Notes: a model not told the origin generated them from the sequence alone. Positions 52,538-61,725 are shown, counted from the first letter of the stretch. The stretch: DNA of 64,000 bases from 40CM-4-69-5 sp036556905 (GCA_036556905.1 DATBIM010000063.1:1-64000), one strand, 5' to 3'. Translations and numbers: made by a program.

Positions 52538-53866
52538 TCAGCCCTCGAAGAGCTCCCGCGTCGCCATGCCGCGCTGGAACGCCAGATACTGCTGGCGTGT
52601 CATCGGCGGCCGGGCGTGCTGTAACACCGCGCGGGCACCGGCGGCGCCGTCCCCGAGCAGATCGATGACCATGGCCGCCAGGGCCTTGGCCGGCGCGAGA
52701 TAGGCCAGCGGTTTGTCCACGATCTCGAAATCGGGGCCGTGCCCGGTGCCCCGGGCGCCCCCGATATACGGATGCAGGACGGGCATGACCTGGCTGAGAT
52801 CGCCCATGTCGGTGGAGCCGGTGCGGTGGCCGATCTCCCGGTAGTGCTCCTCGCCGACGAGGCGGACGGCGGTGTCACGGAAACGCCGGGCCATGGTGGG
52901 ATCACAGCGCATGGGCATGTAGCCGGGCAGTGTCTCGATCTCGACCTTGGCCCCCAGCGCCAGGGCCCCCGCCCGCAGGGCCCGGTCGACTTTCTGGTTC
53001 GCGTCGCGGATCGCCTCCACGCTCCGCCCGCGGACGTACGTCTCGAGCCTGACCTCGCCCGGGATCACGTTCACCTGCGAGCCGCCGTGGGTGATGATCG
53101 GATGCACGCGGATCGTGTCCTCATCGCGGAAGGTCTCGCGGATGGCGTTGATGGCCGTGAGCCCGATCTGCGCCGCGTAAAGAGCGTTGACGCCCATGTG
53201 GGGGGCCCCACCGGCGTGAGCGGCCCGGCCGATGTAGCGCACGGTCTTCACGAGGCAGCCGTTGTTGGAGGCGGGCACGCCGGCCCTGCCGTCCTCGGGC
53301 CGGGCCGTGGTGTGGATCATCATGGCGAGGTCCACGTCATCGAAGTGGCCGAGACGGAGCAACTCGGGCTTGCCGCCGAGAAACTCGAGCTTCCCCTGCC
53401 GGGCCTGGCTCACCCGCCACTCGATGTCGCCGTACTCCTCGGCGGGCACCGCGAAGAGCGCCACGCGGCCGGTGAGATGTTCCATCGCCCGCGCCTGCAG
53501 CAGTCCCAGGGCGCAGCCCAGCAGCCCCGCGACCTGGGCGTTATGGCCGCACGCGTGCGCCGCCCCCGTCTGCGGATCGGCCTCGGGATGGCCGGCCACC
53601 ACGAGGGCGTCCAGCTCGGCCAGGAGAGCGAACGTGGGGCCGCCGGCGCCCTGGCCCGGGAGATCGGCGCGCACGCCGGTGAGGGCCAGGCCGGGCCGGG
53701 GAGTCAGGCCGAGCCCGCTGAGCGTGTCCTCGACGAGCCGCGCCGTCTTGAGCTCCTTGAAGCCGAGCTCAGGGTGACGGCGGATGCGCTCACCGAGCCC
53801 GATGATGTCGTCGCCGCGGCGGTCGATCGCTTCCCACACGCGCTGCTTCAGCTCGTCGCCGGTCAT
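52538..53866 (-). CDS. M20 family amidohydrolase
   Basis: 442 aa from ATG 53866; the upstream frame to 53944 overlaps the thiE region. Metal ligands HACGHNAQV, FAVPAEEYGD and the Bacterial dimerisation-domain block are those of the AbgB/IAA-amino-acid hydrolase (M20D) group: long GRAAHAGGAPHMGVNA and HRTGSTDMGD motifs. Likely cleaves an N-acyl amino acid or p-aminobenzoyl-type amide. It lies 16 nt after thiE, so it may be co-transcribed with thiSGE. Confidence 0.85.
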   Translation of the reverse strand: MTGDELKQRVWEAIDRRGDDIIGLGERIRRHPELGFKELKTARLVEDTLSGLGLTPRPGLALTGVRADLPGQGAGGPTFALLAELDALVVAGHPEADPQTGAAHACGHNAQVAGLLGCALGLLQARAMEHLTGRVALFAVPAEEYGDIEWRVSQARQGKLEFLGGKPELLRLGHFDDVDLAMMIHTTARPEDGRAGVPASNNGCLVKTVRYIGRAAHAGGAPHMGVNALYAAQIGLTAINAIRETFRDEDTIRVHPIITHGGSQVNVIPGEVRLETYVRGRSVEAIRDANQKVDRALRAGALALGAKVEIETLPGYMPMRCDPTMARRFRDTAVRLVGEEHYREIGHRTGSTDMGDLSQVMPVLHPYIGGARGTGHGPDFEIVDKPLAYLAPAKALAAMVIDLLGDGAAGARAVLQHARPPMTRQQYLAFQRGMATRELFEG

Positions 53867-53882
53867 TGCCCCATCCGCTCCC

Positions 53883-54509
53883 CTACGTCGCGTCCGCCAG
53901 GGCCGTGAGGAAGCGGCCGGTGGCGACGGCCGGAGAGGCCGCACCCAGGATGGCCGAGATCACGGCGACGCCGTGGGCCCCGGCGCGCCGAACCTCCCCG
54001 ACCCGCTCGGGCGTGATCCCCCCGATCGCGATGACCGGCACGGTCACGGCTCTCGTCACCTGCTCCAGCGCCCGCAGGCCCTGGGCCGGTCCGTAGGCGC
54101 GCTTGGAGGGAGTGTCGTAGATGGGACCGAAGACGACCCAGTCCGCTCCGGCGTCGGCGGCCGCCACGGCTTCCGCCAGGGCATGGACCGAAGCGCCCAC
54201 CCGCAGGCGCTTGTCGGCGATGGCCAGAAGGTCGGCCACGGTCAGCGACGTGGTCGTGCGCTGCACGCCGTCGGCCCCGACCGCGAGGGCCACGTCGGCC
54301 CGGTCATTGATGATCAGCGTGGCACCGTGCTCGGCCGTCGCCGTACGAAGCGCCCGGCCCAGACGGGCCAGCTCGCCGGCACCCAGGTCCTTCTCGCGGA
54401 GCTGTACGGCCCGCAGACCGGCGGCGAGGCATTCCCGGACCACGGTCAGGAGGTCCCGACCACCGGTCTGGGTCCGATCAGTGACGAGGCAGAGCCTCAG
54501 CTCGTCCAA
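53883..54509 (-). CDS. thiE: Thiamine phosphate synthase ThiE
   Basis: 208 aa. The TIM-barrel blocks VQLREKD, NDRADVALAVGADGVQ, GASVHALAEA, DWVVFGPIYDTPSK and GGITPER match ThiE, including the residues that bind the pyrophosphate. It joins HMP-PP and the thiazole phosphate to thiamine phosphate. TTG start inside thiG (overlap 54497-54509). Under the TPP riboswitch. Confidence 0.92.
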   Translation of the reverse strand: MDELRLCLVTDRTQTGGRDLLTVVRECLAAGLRAVQLREKDLGAGELARLGRALRTATAEHGATLIINDRADVALAVGADGVQRTTTSLTVADLLAIADKRLRVGASVHALAEAVAAADAGADWVVFGPIYDTPSKRAYGPAQGLRALEQVTRAVTVPVIAIGGITPERVGEVRRAGAHGVAVISAILGAASPAVATGRFLTALADAT

Positions 54510-55279
54510 TCCGGCACACCCTCCAGCGGCGAGGAGGCCGTCGCGTAGAGCTTCTTGCCGATGCGACCGGCCTTGTGGGCGAGCCGTCCGGACTCGACGG
54601 CCAGCCGCATGGCCCGGGCCATGGCCACGGGATCGCGGGCGCCGGCGATGGCCGTGTTCATGAGGACGCCATCGCAGCCCAGCTCCATGGCGATGGCAGC
54701 ATCCGAAGCTGTGCCCACACCCGCGTCCACGATGACCGGCACGGTGACCGACTCCAAGATGATCTTCACGTTGTACGGGTTACGGATCCCCAGCCCGGAG
54801 CCGATGGGCGCGCCGAGCGGCATGACCACGGCGGCACCGGCGTCCTCGAGCTTCTTGGCCATGACGGGATCATCGTTGGTGTAGGGCATGACGACAAAGC
54901 CCTCACGGGCCAGGGTCTTGGTCGCCTCCAGCAGTCCCAGCACGTCGGGAAAGAGGGTCCGGGCGTCGCCGATGACCTCGAGCTTGACCATCTCCCCCAG
55001 ACCAGCCTCGCGGGCCAGATACGCGGTGCGGATGGCTTCGTCGGCCGTGTAGCAGCCCGCCGTGTTGGGCAGGAGCGTGAAGCGCTTGGTGTCGATGTAA
55101 TCCAGGATCGACTCGCCGTTGCCCGGCAGGCTGACTCGTCGGACCGCCACGGTGACGATCTGGGCGCCGGACTCCTCGTGGGCCTCCCGCATGACCGGGA
55201 GCGAGCTGTACTTCCCCGTGCCCACGATCAGGCGTGAGCTGAACTCCTTGCCTCCGATGACGAGCGATGTGTCGTGCAT
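54497..55279 (-). CDS. thiG: Thiazole synthase ThiG
   Basis: 260 aa. The imine-forming lysine is in MVKLEVIGD, and GTGKYSS, VMPYTNDDPV, MPLGAPIGSG and VDAGVGTASDAA are the standard ThiG blocks. It builds the thiazole ring from ThiS-thiocarboxylate, deoxyxylulose phosphate and dehydroglycine. Three nt after thiS. Confidence 0.95.
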   Translation of the reverse strand: MHDTSLVIGGKEFSSRLIVGTGKYSSLPVMREAHEESGAQIVTVAVRRVSLPGNGESILDYIDTKRFTLLPNTAGCYTADEAIRTAYLAREAGLGEMVKLEVIGDARTLFPDVLGLLEATKTLAREGFVVMPYTNDDPVMAKKLEDAGAAVVMPLGAPIGSGLGIRNPYNVKIILESVTVPVIVDAGVGTASDAAIAMELGCDGVLMNTAIAGARDPVAMARAMRLAVESGRLAHKAGRIGKKLYATASSPLEGVPDWTS

Positions 55280-55282
55280 GCG

Positions 55283-55486
55283 TTATCCCCCACCTATCGG
55301 CCTGACGATCTCCACCCGGTCGCCGTCCCGGAGCCGGGTCCCGGCGTACTGGCTCTTCGGCGTCACTTCGCGATTCACCGCGACGGCGGTGTACTCGCGC
55401 TGGACCCCGAGCTGGACCAGCAGCGCCTCGACGCTGACATCGTCGGCGACCTCCAGCCGCTTCCCGTTGACCGTGATCGTAATCAT
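55283..55486 (-). CDS. thiS: Sulfur-carrier protein ThiS
   Basis: 67 aa, ubiquitin-like; ends GGG and has the VAVNREVTPKSQY and DGDRVEIVRPIGGG blocks. Sulfur carrier for ThiG; the final glycine becomes a thiocarboxylate. First gene of thiSGE and directly downstream of the TPP riboswitch. Confidence 0.93.
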   Translation of the reverse strand: MITITVNGKRLEVADDVSVEALLVQLGVQREYTAVAVNREVTPKSQYAGTRLRDGDRVEIVRPIGGG

Positions 55487-55576
55487 CCCTCGACGCTTGT
55501 CTCGCCGCCGGGGCCGGACAGCAAGACGGCCGCTCCCCGGGGCCGGGTGCGGCCGTGCTCTGACCGTCTCGTCGTG

Positions 55577-55655
55577 TTCCCTACGCTGGGATTACCCAGA
55601 TCAGGTTCGAGGGGTCCCGGGCCGCACCCGGTTCTCAGGAATCCTCCCCCCACGG
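55577..55655 (-). promoter_or_regulatory. TPP (THI-box) riboswitch upstream of thiS
   Basis: Minus strand contains CTGAGA followed by the conserved GAACCTGATCTGGGTAAT and CAGCGTAGGGAA, the pyrimidine- and pyrophosphate-sensing helices of the TPP aptamer. It ends about 90 nt before the thiS ATG, so it probably acts by hiding the start or by termination; a clear T-tract terminator is not seen. Expected to repress thiSGE when thiamine diphosphate is plentiful. Confidence 0.93.
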
Positions 55656-55666
55656 AAGACGGCTGA

Positions 55667-55672
55667 AGTATA
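55667..55672 (-). promoter_or_regulatory. -10 box before the TPP riboswitch
   Basis: TATACT on the minus strand, about 12 nt before the first aptamer bases. No good -35 found. Confidence 0.4.
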
Positions 55673-55695
55673 CCGCAGTCCGGGGCGCGGCGCCC

Positions 55696-57705
55696 TCAGC
55701 GCTCGCCGTCGAGCTGACGCCCGAGCGCCGCCGGCTCGGTCACCGGCAGGTCGCAGGTGTAGTTGCGGCAGACATACGCCGTGGCCCGTCCCTCGACGGC
55801 CTCGCGTCCCTCGAGCAGGGGGATGGCGGCGGCCGCCGCGCGATCGCCATCCCGGGCGCCCGCCAGCACCCGGTTGGGCAAGTAGCGCGAGTGAACCTCG
55901 GCCAGCAGCGCCGGGAGCCCTCCGCGGGGTCCGTCCAGCAGGGCGATCTCCAGCACCGGGCCCAGGTGAAAATCCAGCGCGCTGAGGAAGCGACCGAAAC
56001 CGGCGGGATAGCGGGAGAGCAGATCGGCCATGGGGCGGAGCGCGGCCAGGGCCTTGGTCTCGTAGTCGGCTTCGCCGGTGAGCACGCGCAGACGCAGCAG
56101 GGTCTCGACGGCCACCGAGCTGCCGCAGGGCACCGCGTTGTCGAACAGGTTGCGCGGGCGGACGATGAGCTGCTCGTGGTCGGTGCCCGTGTCGTAGAAG
56201 CCGGCGATGTCAGGATCCCAGAAGAGCTCGAGCATGCCGTCACCGAGCCGGCGGGCTTCATCCAGCCAGCGCCGGTCCAGCGTCGCCTGGTACACCTCGA
56301 GGAGCGCCGCCGCCAGCATCGCATAGTCCTCGAGGTAGCCGTTGAGCCGGGCCCGGCCACTCTTCCACGTGCGGAGCAGGCGGCCGCGCTCGCGCATCCC
56401 GCTCAGGACGAATTCGGCGTTGCCGACCGCCGCCGCCACGTAGTCCTCGCGCCCCAGGGCGCGTCCGGCTTCGGCGAAGGCCCGGCAGGCGAGCGCATTC
56501 CAGGCCACCAGCACCTTGTCGTCTCGTCCGGGGCGCACCCGGCGCTCCCGGGCCTGCCCCAGGCGCTGGCGGGCTCCGGCGATGCGCTGGGGGTCAGGCT
56601 CGCCAGGCACCCAAAGGATATTTCGGCCCTCGAAGTTCGCGCCGCGGTCGGCGCCCCAGTACTGGAGCGCCGTCTCGCTGTCGGGGCCGAGCACAGCGCG
56701 AATCTCGTCGGCCGTCCAGACGAAGAACTTGCCCTCCTCGCCCTCGGAATCGGCGTCCTGCGAAGAATAGAAGCCCCCCTGAGGAGCCCGCATCTCGCGA
56801 AGCAGGTAGTCCAGCGTCTCCTGGCACACGCGCCGGTACTCGTCGTCCCCGAAGGCCAGCCAGGCGGCCAGGTACAGCGAGGCCAGCTGGGCGTTGTCGT
56901 AGAGCATCTTCTCGAAATGGGGCACCAGCCACTGCGCATCCACGGAGTAGCGGTGGAAGCCGCCACCGAGCTGATCGTAGATGCCGCCCCGGGCCATGCG
57001 GGTGAGGGTCGTCCGGACCATCTCGCGGGCCATGGGGTTGGCGGTCCGCTTCCAGAAGCGCAGGACGAAGTCCCAGATCATCGGTTGCGGGAACTTCGGG
57101 GCCCCCCCGAGTCCACCCAGGCGCGCGTCGAACTGGGCCGAGATCCCCTGGAAGGCGCTGAAGAGCACCTCGTCGGTGAGGGGCTGCGCCGCGCTCCGGA
57201 GACGTTCGGTCCCCTTCAGCTCCGAGGTGATCCGGCTGGACGACTCCAGCACCTCGCTCCGGCGGGTGCGCCAGGCATCGGCGATGGCCTCGAGCAGCTG
57301 GGGGAAGGCCGGCATGCCGTGCCGGGGCACCGGGGGAAAGTAAGTCCCGCCGTAGAACGGCACACCCTGGGGCGTGAGAAACACCGTCATCGGCCAGCCC
57401 CCGTGTCCGGTCATCGCCTGGACGGCCTGCATGTAGATCTGATCGACGTCGGGCCGCTCCTCGCGGTCGACCTTGACGTTGACGAAATGCTCGTTCATGA
57501 GGCGCGCGATGGCGGCGTCCTCGAAGGACTCGCGCTCCATCACGTGGCACCAGTGGCAGGCCGAGTAGCCGACGGAAAGGAGGAGGGGTTTATCCTCGCG
57601 GCGCGCCCTGGCGAACGCCTCGTCGCCCCAGGGATACCAGTCGACCGGGTTGTGAGCGTGCTGGAGCAGGTAGGGGCTCGTCTCGTCCGCGAGCCGGTTC
57701 GTCAC
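55696..57705 (-). CDS. Thioredoxin-domain protein of the DUF255/YyaL family
   Basis: 669 aa. N-terminal thioredoxin-like domain with CHWCHVM (C50, C53) and HNPVDWYPW, followed by an (alpha/alpha)6 glycosidase-like domain with QLGGGFHRYSVDAQWLVPHFEKMLYDNAQL and YSSQDADSEG. The family's biochemistry is unknown. Start GTG 57705. A long C-terminal domain ends in CRNYTCDLP. It is close after ygfZ. Confidence 0.9.
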   Translation of the reverse strand: MTNRLADETSPYLLQHAHNPVDWYPWGDEAFARARREDKPLLLSVGYSACHWCHVMERESFEDAAIARLMNEHFVNVKVDREERPDVDQIYMQAVQAMTGHGGWPMTVFLTPQGVPFYGGTYFPPVPRHGMPAFPQLLEAIADAWRTRRSEVLESSSRITSELKGTERLRSAAQPLTDEVLFSAFQGISAQFDARLGGLGGAPKFPQPMIWDFVLRFWKRTANPMAREMVRTTLTRMARGGIYDQLGGGFHRYSVDAQWLVPHFEKMLYDNAQLASLYLAAWLAFGDDEYRRVCQETLDYLLREMRAPQGGFYSSQDADSEGEEGKFFVWTADEIRAVLGPDSETALQYWGADRGANFEGRNILWVPGEPDPQRIAGARQRLGQARERRVRPGRDDKVLVAWNALACRAFAEAGRALGREDYVAAAVGNAEFVLSGMRERGRLLRTWKSGRARLNGYLEDYAMLAAALLEVYQATLDRRWLDEARRLGDGMLELFWDPDIAGFYDTGTDHEQLIVRPRNLFDNAVPCGSSVAVETLLRLRVLTGEADYETKALAALRPMADLLSRYPAGFGRFLSALDFHLGPVLEIALLDGPRGGLPALLAEVHSRYLPNRVLAGARDGDRAAAAAIPLLEGREAVEGRATAYVCRNYTCDLPVTEPAALGRQLDGER

Positions 57706-57717
57706 GTCGATGTCGCC

Positions 57718-58785
57718 TCAGCGGGGTACCGGCAGTGTCGTCACGGTGGCCCGCAGCTCCCCCGCCCGGTTGCGGATGGTCACGGAGGTTCCGGGATCGG
57801 CGTACTGCCGTCGAACGAAGCCGAGCGCCAGGGGACGCTTGAGGCCGAACGACCAGGTCGCGCTGGTCACCTTGCCCACCTCCTGGTCGGCGGCCACGAT
57901 GGCATCGCCCGGGGACGGTGTCTGCTCACCCTCGAGCACCAGGCCCCGCAGGTGCCGATTCACGTGGCCACGGTCGCGGATCCTCACGACCACCTCCTGA
58001 CCCAGATAGCATCCCTTGGTGTTCGAGACGAGGTCGGGACGCCCGAGCTCGGGCAGGAGCACCGACTGGTCCACGTCGTGGCCGAAGCGTGGCGTGCCCG
58101 TCTCCAGGCGCAACGACTCGTAGGCCGTCAGGCCCACCGGTCGTGCGCCGGCCTCTAGCAGCGCCGACCACAGGGCCTCCCCGGCCGTGCTCGCCACCCA
58201 CACTTCCGGCTCGCCGGTCTCGCCGGCGCCGCGGATGAGCCGTACGTCTGACCCGCTCAGCCGCGCCGCAGCATGAGACCAGGGCTCGGCGGGAACATCG
58301 ATACTCGTCAGACGCCGGGCCAGCGCCGGCGCGGCGGGACCGGCGAGCAGCAGCAGGGTCAGCTCACCCGTGGCGTCACGAAAGGCCACTTTCTCGGAGA
58401 ACAGATACTGGTCGAGGTCGTTGATCGTCTTGGCAGCCAGCCCGTGCGGGCAGACCAGCAGGATGCGCGCGTCCAGGATTAAGACCACCAGCAGCGTCTG
58501 GACCTTGCCGTGAACGTCGAGGAACGCCGTGGCGCAGCCGCGTCCGGGCCCGAGCGTCTTCATATCGTTGCTGAGCATCGCGTGCAGGAACGCGGCCCGA
58601 TCGCGCCCCGTCACCTCCACGACGCCGGCGTCGCTCCGGTCGATCACGCCCACGGCCTGACGGACCGCGGCGTACTCGGCGGCCGGGTCGCCGTAATCCA
58701 GCGCCAGCTCGAGCTCGCAGGGCGCCGCGAAGCGGGCGCCCGCCGCCGCATGGCGGTCGTGGAGCGGCAAGCGATTCGGTGTCAT
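57718..58785 (-). CDS. ygfZ: YgfZ/GcvT folate-binding Fe-S maturation protein
   Basis: 355 aa from ATG 58785; the open frame to 58923 would run across the mutY promoter. GcvT-like fold and the YgfZ signature KGCYLGQE with its conserved cysteine. It helps repair or build Fe-S clusters in a folate-dependent way (radical-SAM MiaB-type enzymes are known clients). TAGAAT lies 7 nt before the ATG, predicting a leaderless mRNA. Confidence 0.9.
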   Translation of the reverse strand: MTPNRLPLHDRHAAAGARFAAPCELELALDYGDPAAEYAAVRQAVGVIDRSDAGVVEVTGRDRAAFLHAMLSNDMKTLGPGRGCATAFLDVHGKVQTLLVVLILDARILLVCPHGLAAKTINDLDQYLFSEKVAFRDATGELTLLLLAGPAAPALARRLTSIDVPAEPWSHAAARLSGSDVRLIRGAGETGEPEVWVASTAGEALWSALLEAGARPVGLTAYESLRLETGTPRFGHDVDQSVLLPELGRPDLVSNTKGCYLGQEVVVRIRDRGHVNRHLRGLVLEGEQTPSPGDAIVAADQEVGKVTSATWSFGLKRPLALGFVRRQYADPGTSVTIRNRAGELRATVTTLPVPR

Positions 58786-58792
58786 CGGCCTT

Positions 58793-58815
58793 ATTCTACG
58801 CCGGCGTGCTAGACT
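58793..58815. promoter_or_regulatory. Divergent leaderless -10 boxes (ygfZ / mutY)
   Basis: Minus-strand TAGAAT (58798-58793), 7 nt from the ygfZ ATG, and plus-strand TAGACT (58810-58815), 7 nt from the mutY GTG. Start codons are 37 nt apart. Confidence 0.5.
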
Positions 58816-58822
58816 GCGCGCC

Positions 58823-59515
58823 GTGCTGAGGCTGGACGCTGCGACCGCGCGCGCCTTCCAGCGTCGGCTGCTCGCCTGGTACGGCAAGCATGGACGGGAC
58901 CTGCCGTGGCGACGCACGCGCAACCCCTACCGTGTGCTGGTCTCCGAGATCATGCTGCAGCAGACGCAGGTGGGCAGAGTCATCCCCAAGTACTACGAGT
59001 TCCTGCGCCGCTACCCCACCATGGAGCGGCTGGCGGTTGCGCCCGTGAACGAGGTCCGGCGCCTCTGGTATCCCCTGGGGTACAACGCCCGTCCCGTCCG
59101 GCTCCGCCAGATCGCCCGCGAGACCCTCGCGCGGTATGGCGGCCGGCTTCCCGACAGCGACGATCGGCTCCGCGCCCTGCCCGGGATCGGCCGCTACACC
59201 GCCGGCGCCATCCTGGCCTTCGCGTATGGCCGCGACACGGCCGTCCTCGACACCAACGTCCGGCGTGTGCTTCGCCGCGTATTCGTGGGAACCGAGCGCG
59301 CCCGTCGTCTGCGCGGTGACGGGCCATTCTGGGAGCTCGCCACCCGACTGGTGCCCCGCGGGCGCGGCTACGACTTCAATCAAGCCCTCATGGACCTCGG
59401 GGCAACTCTCTGTACAGCCAGACGTCCTGACTGTCCGAGATGTCCCGTGCAAAATCTGTGTCTCAGCTATCCTTTCGAGGCTTCTGTCTGGTCATCGAAG
59501 TCGCCGCGGCCCTGA
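58823..59515 (+). CDS. mutY: Adenine DNA glycosylase MutY without C-terminal domain
   Basis: 230 aa; E. coli MutY is 350. Catalytic Glu in EIMLQQTQV, Asp in VLDTNVRRV, helix-hairpin-helix LPGIGRYTAGA, and the 4Fe-4S loop C-x6-C-x2-C-x5-C (CTARRPDCPRCPVQNLC). The C-terminal NUDIX-like domain that reads 8-oxoG is missing; a separate NUDIX gene overlaps the 3' end in another frame. It removes A opposite 8-oxoG. GTG start with TAGACT 7 nt upstream. Confidence 0.9.
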   Translation: MLRLDAATARAFQRRLLAWYGKHGRDLPWRRTRNPYRVLVSEIMLQQTQVGRVIPKYYEFLRRYPTMERLAVAPVNEVRRLWYPLGYNARPVRLRQIARETLARYGGRLPDSDDRLRALPGIGRYTAGAILAFAYGRDTAVLDTNVRRVLRRVFVGTERARRLRGDGPFWELATRLVPRGRGYDFNQALMDLGATLCTARRPDCPRCPVQNLCLSYPFEASVWSSKSPRP

Positions 59516-59874
59516 TCCGAGATGCTCACGGCCGTTACCTGATCACCCAGCGACGGCGCGGCTCGCATCTCGCGGGCCTGTGGGAGTTTCCCGGCGGCAA
59601 GCTCGAACCGGACGAGACTCCCGCAGCGTGCCTGCGGCGGGAGTTGGCCGAGGAGCTTTCGGCGACGTTCACCGTCGGCGCTCTGGTGGATACGGTGCGC
59701 TGGGAGTATCCAGAACGCACGGTGGTGATCCATTTTTACGACTGCCAGCTGGAGTCCGGCGCCATCGTGCCCCGGGAGGCGCAGCGGATGCAATGGGTCG
59801 AGGCACGCCGCCTCGGCGACTACGACTTTCCGCCCGCGGACCGGACCCTCATCGAGCGCTTGCGCCTCCGGTAG
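59440..59874 (+). CDS. MutT-like NUDIX hydrolase (8-oxo-dGTPase type)
   Basis: 144 aa from ATG 59440 (GTG 59458 is also possible). The NUDIX box is GGKLEPDETPAACLRRELAEEL with the preceding AAALIRDAHGRYLITQRRR, close to bacterial MutT/NudG. It would sanitise 8-oxo-dGTP or related nucleotides. It overlaps mutY by up to 76 nt in another frame, so the two GO-system genes are coupled. In other bacteria a NUDIX-like domain is fused to MutY. Confidence 0.9.
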   Translation: MSRAKSVSQLSFRGFCLVIEVAAALIRDAHGRYLITQRRRGSHLAGLWEFPGGKLEPDETPAACLRRELAEELSATFTVGALVDTVRWEYPERTVVIHFYDCQLESGAIVPREAQRMQWVEARRLGDYDFPPADRTLIERLRLR

Positions 59875-59884
59875 CACCGATCGT

Positions 59885-60442
59885 CTAACCGGCGGGAGGC
59901 GGATCGCCAGTGACCGCGGCCGGGCGCGGGCCGCTGCGGACCCGCAAGAGATCAAGCGCCAGGAGGCCGAGAGCGCCGAGGATGAGAAGGAGGCCCACCC
60001 CGCCGACGGCCTGACCCAGCCCGGGCGACCAGGCCACGAGACCGGCCCGGCTCAGCAGGTAGTTCCAGTCGTGGATGACCCCCGGTCCGCCGTGAAGGGG
60101 CAGGGCCATGGTGCGGGCGTCGGCGATGTAGATCGCCACGTGGGTCACGCTCTCCCCGGTCCAGAACAGCGTGGCCGCCGCCGCCGCGTACCGCCGGCGC
60201 CACCAGAAGGACAGCGTGCAGGCGATGGGAACGGCGACCTGGGTCAGCGAACCGCCGAGCACGTGCAGGGTTTGGCCGAAGAGCAGGAACAGCACGTGGC
60301 CGGCCTCGTGAAAGACGAAGTTGGCGCCATCCAGGACACCGAGGAGCACGCCGGGCGGCCGGTACTCCACGCCACGGGCGGCCACCTGCCAGGCCAGGAA
60401 CAGCATCACCGCCAGCCCGAGCCCGCGCGCCCAGGTGGCCAC
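59885..60442 (-). CDS. Membrane protein with HEAGH zinc motif
   Basis: 185 aa, five predicted helices. FHEAGHVLF (44-52) in a membrane helix resembles the site-2/M50 protease zinc site, with His-Asp (IHDWNYLLS) later as a possible third ligand. No known family name recalled. It follows the M48 gene after 14 nt in the same operon. Proteolysis within the membrane is an inference. Confidence 0.6.
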   Translation of the reverse strand: MATWARGLGLAVMLFLAWQVAARGVEYRPPGVLLGVLDGANFVFHEAGHVLFLLFGQTLHVLGGSLTQVAVPIACTLSFWWRRRYAAAAATLFWTGESVTHVAIYIADARTMALPLHGGPGVIHDWNYLLSRAGLVAWSPGLGQAVGGVGLLLILGALGLLALDLLRVRSGPRPAAVTGDPPPAG

Positions 60443-60456
60443 GGTCCGCCCCAGAG

Positions 60457-61725
60457 TCAGCGGCCCAGCTCGAGCAGATACTCTCGGATTCGGCCGGCGT
60501 CGGGGGCGTCCGGCTTGAGGGCCAGATACTTCTGGAACGCGGCCCTGGCCCGGTCCACCTCCTTCTGCTGGTAATAGAGAAACCCGAGCTGGCGCCAGGG
60601 GTCGGGCAGCACGGGGTCTAGCTCGGCGGCCCGCTCGTAGCGCTCCCGCGCCTGGCGCGCTTGCGCCTGCTTGTCGTCGAGACTCTGGGCCCGCTGGGAA
60701 CGAAGCCGGTGCAGGTCGCCGTAATAGACGTGCGCGATGGGGTCCCGAGGCGTGACGCTGAGGACCCGGTCGAGCTGGCGCTGGGCGAGCGCGAAGCGTC
60801 CCATGCGGACGTCCTCATAGGCATTTTCCCGCACGACGGTCCGCGTCCTCAGCGCGAATTCCTCGGTGTCCCGAATCCGCGGAGACTCGAGCGCCGCATA
60901 CGTGGTCTTGGCCAGCGCGCTCGTCGTCTCGATCCGCTCCTGCAGCCGGGGGCGGCTGCCGAAGAAGAAGGTCTCCACCGCTCCCCGCTCCCCGGTTTCC
61001 TCGCGTAGCAGCGTGAACACCTTGGGGGCTTCCCGGGGATCGTAGCCGGCCCGTACGAGGTGTGCCATTCCCTCGTGGTCGGCCTCGCGCTCGAGGTCGC
61101 GCCCGTAGCCCTGAATGGCCGCCACCGTGGCCAGGGCCAGCCCCAGGCCCAGGACGGCGTTGGCGGTCGGGCTCAGCACGGCCGCGCTCACGTAGTCGCC
61201 GGACCGCGTCATGGAGCCGGCGGCCACGGCGACGCCGATGCTGGCCGCGACCGCGCCCACGGTGTCTGGCGTCTGCTTGGTCTGGGCATCCCGGGAGTAT
61301 CTGAGCGCGTGACGATGGGTGACGTGGGTCAACTCATGGCCGAGGATCGTGGCGAGCTGCGCCTCGTTCTCCAACCGGCTGAGCAGCCCGGTGTGGACGT
61401 AGATCTTCCCGTTCGGCATCGCGAAGGCGTTGAGGGTCGCATCACGGATGACGCCGACCTTGATGCCCGGCCCGCCAGCCGCCCGGACCGTGTCGGGCAT
61501 GAGGCGGTCGACAACGGCGCCCAGATATTCTTCGAGCAGCGGGTCGTCGTAGCCCCTGGTGCGCTTGAGGAGCGCCTGCTCCTCCTTCTCGGCCCGCTCC
61601 CACAGTGCGCGCTCGTCCGACTCCGGGCGGAAGGGTTGGCCACCGGCGCCGATGGGCGCGACGTTCCGCGAGGCGCAGGCGGGCAGGAGGAGTGTGGCCA
61701 TCACCGCCCAGGCGACCACACGCAT
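60457..61725 (-). CDS. M48-family metalloprotease lipoprotein with TPR tail
   Basis: 422 aa from ATG 61725. Lipobox LLPAC. Zinc motif GHELTHVTHRHA (129-140) and third ligand DLEREAD; the C-terminal part is TPR-like (ERYERAAELDPVLPDP). It resembles BepA/YfgC, which manages outer-membrane protein assembly, though the tail here is shorter. Followed by the HEAGH protein gene. Confidence 0.85.
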   Translation of the reverse strand: MRVVAWAVMATLLLPACASRNVAPIGAGGQPFRPESDERALWERAEKEEQALLKRTRGYDDPLLEEYLGAVVDRLMPDTVRAAGGPGIKVGVIRDATLNAFAMPNGKIYVHTGLLSRLENEAQLATILGHELTHVTHRHALRYSRDAQTKQTPDTVGAVAASIGVAVAAGSMTRSGDYVSAAVLSPTANAVLGLGLALATVAAIQGYGRDLEREADHEGMAHLVRAGYDPREAPKVFTLLREETGERGAVETFFFGSRPRLQERIETTSALAKTTYAALESPRIRDTEEFALRTRTVVRENAYEDVRMGRFALAQRQLDRVLSVTPRDPIAHVYYGDLHRLRSQRAQSLDDKQAQARQARERYERAAELDPVLPDPWRQLGFLYYQQKEVDRARAAFQKYLALKPDAPDAGRIREYLLELGR

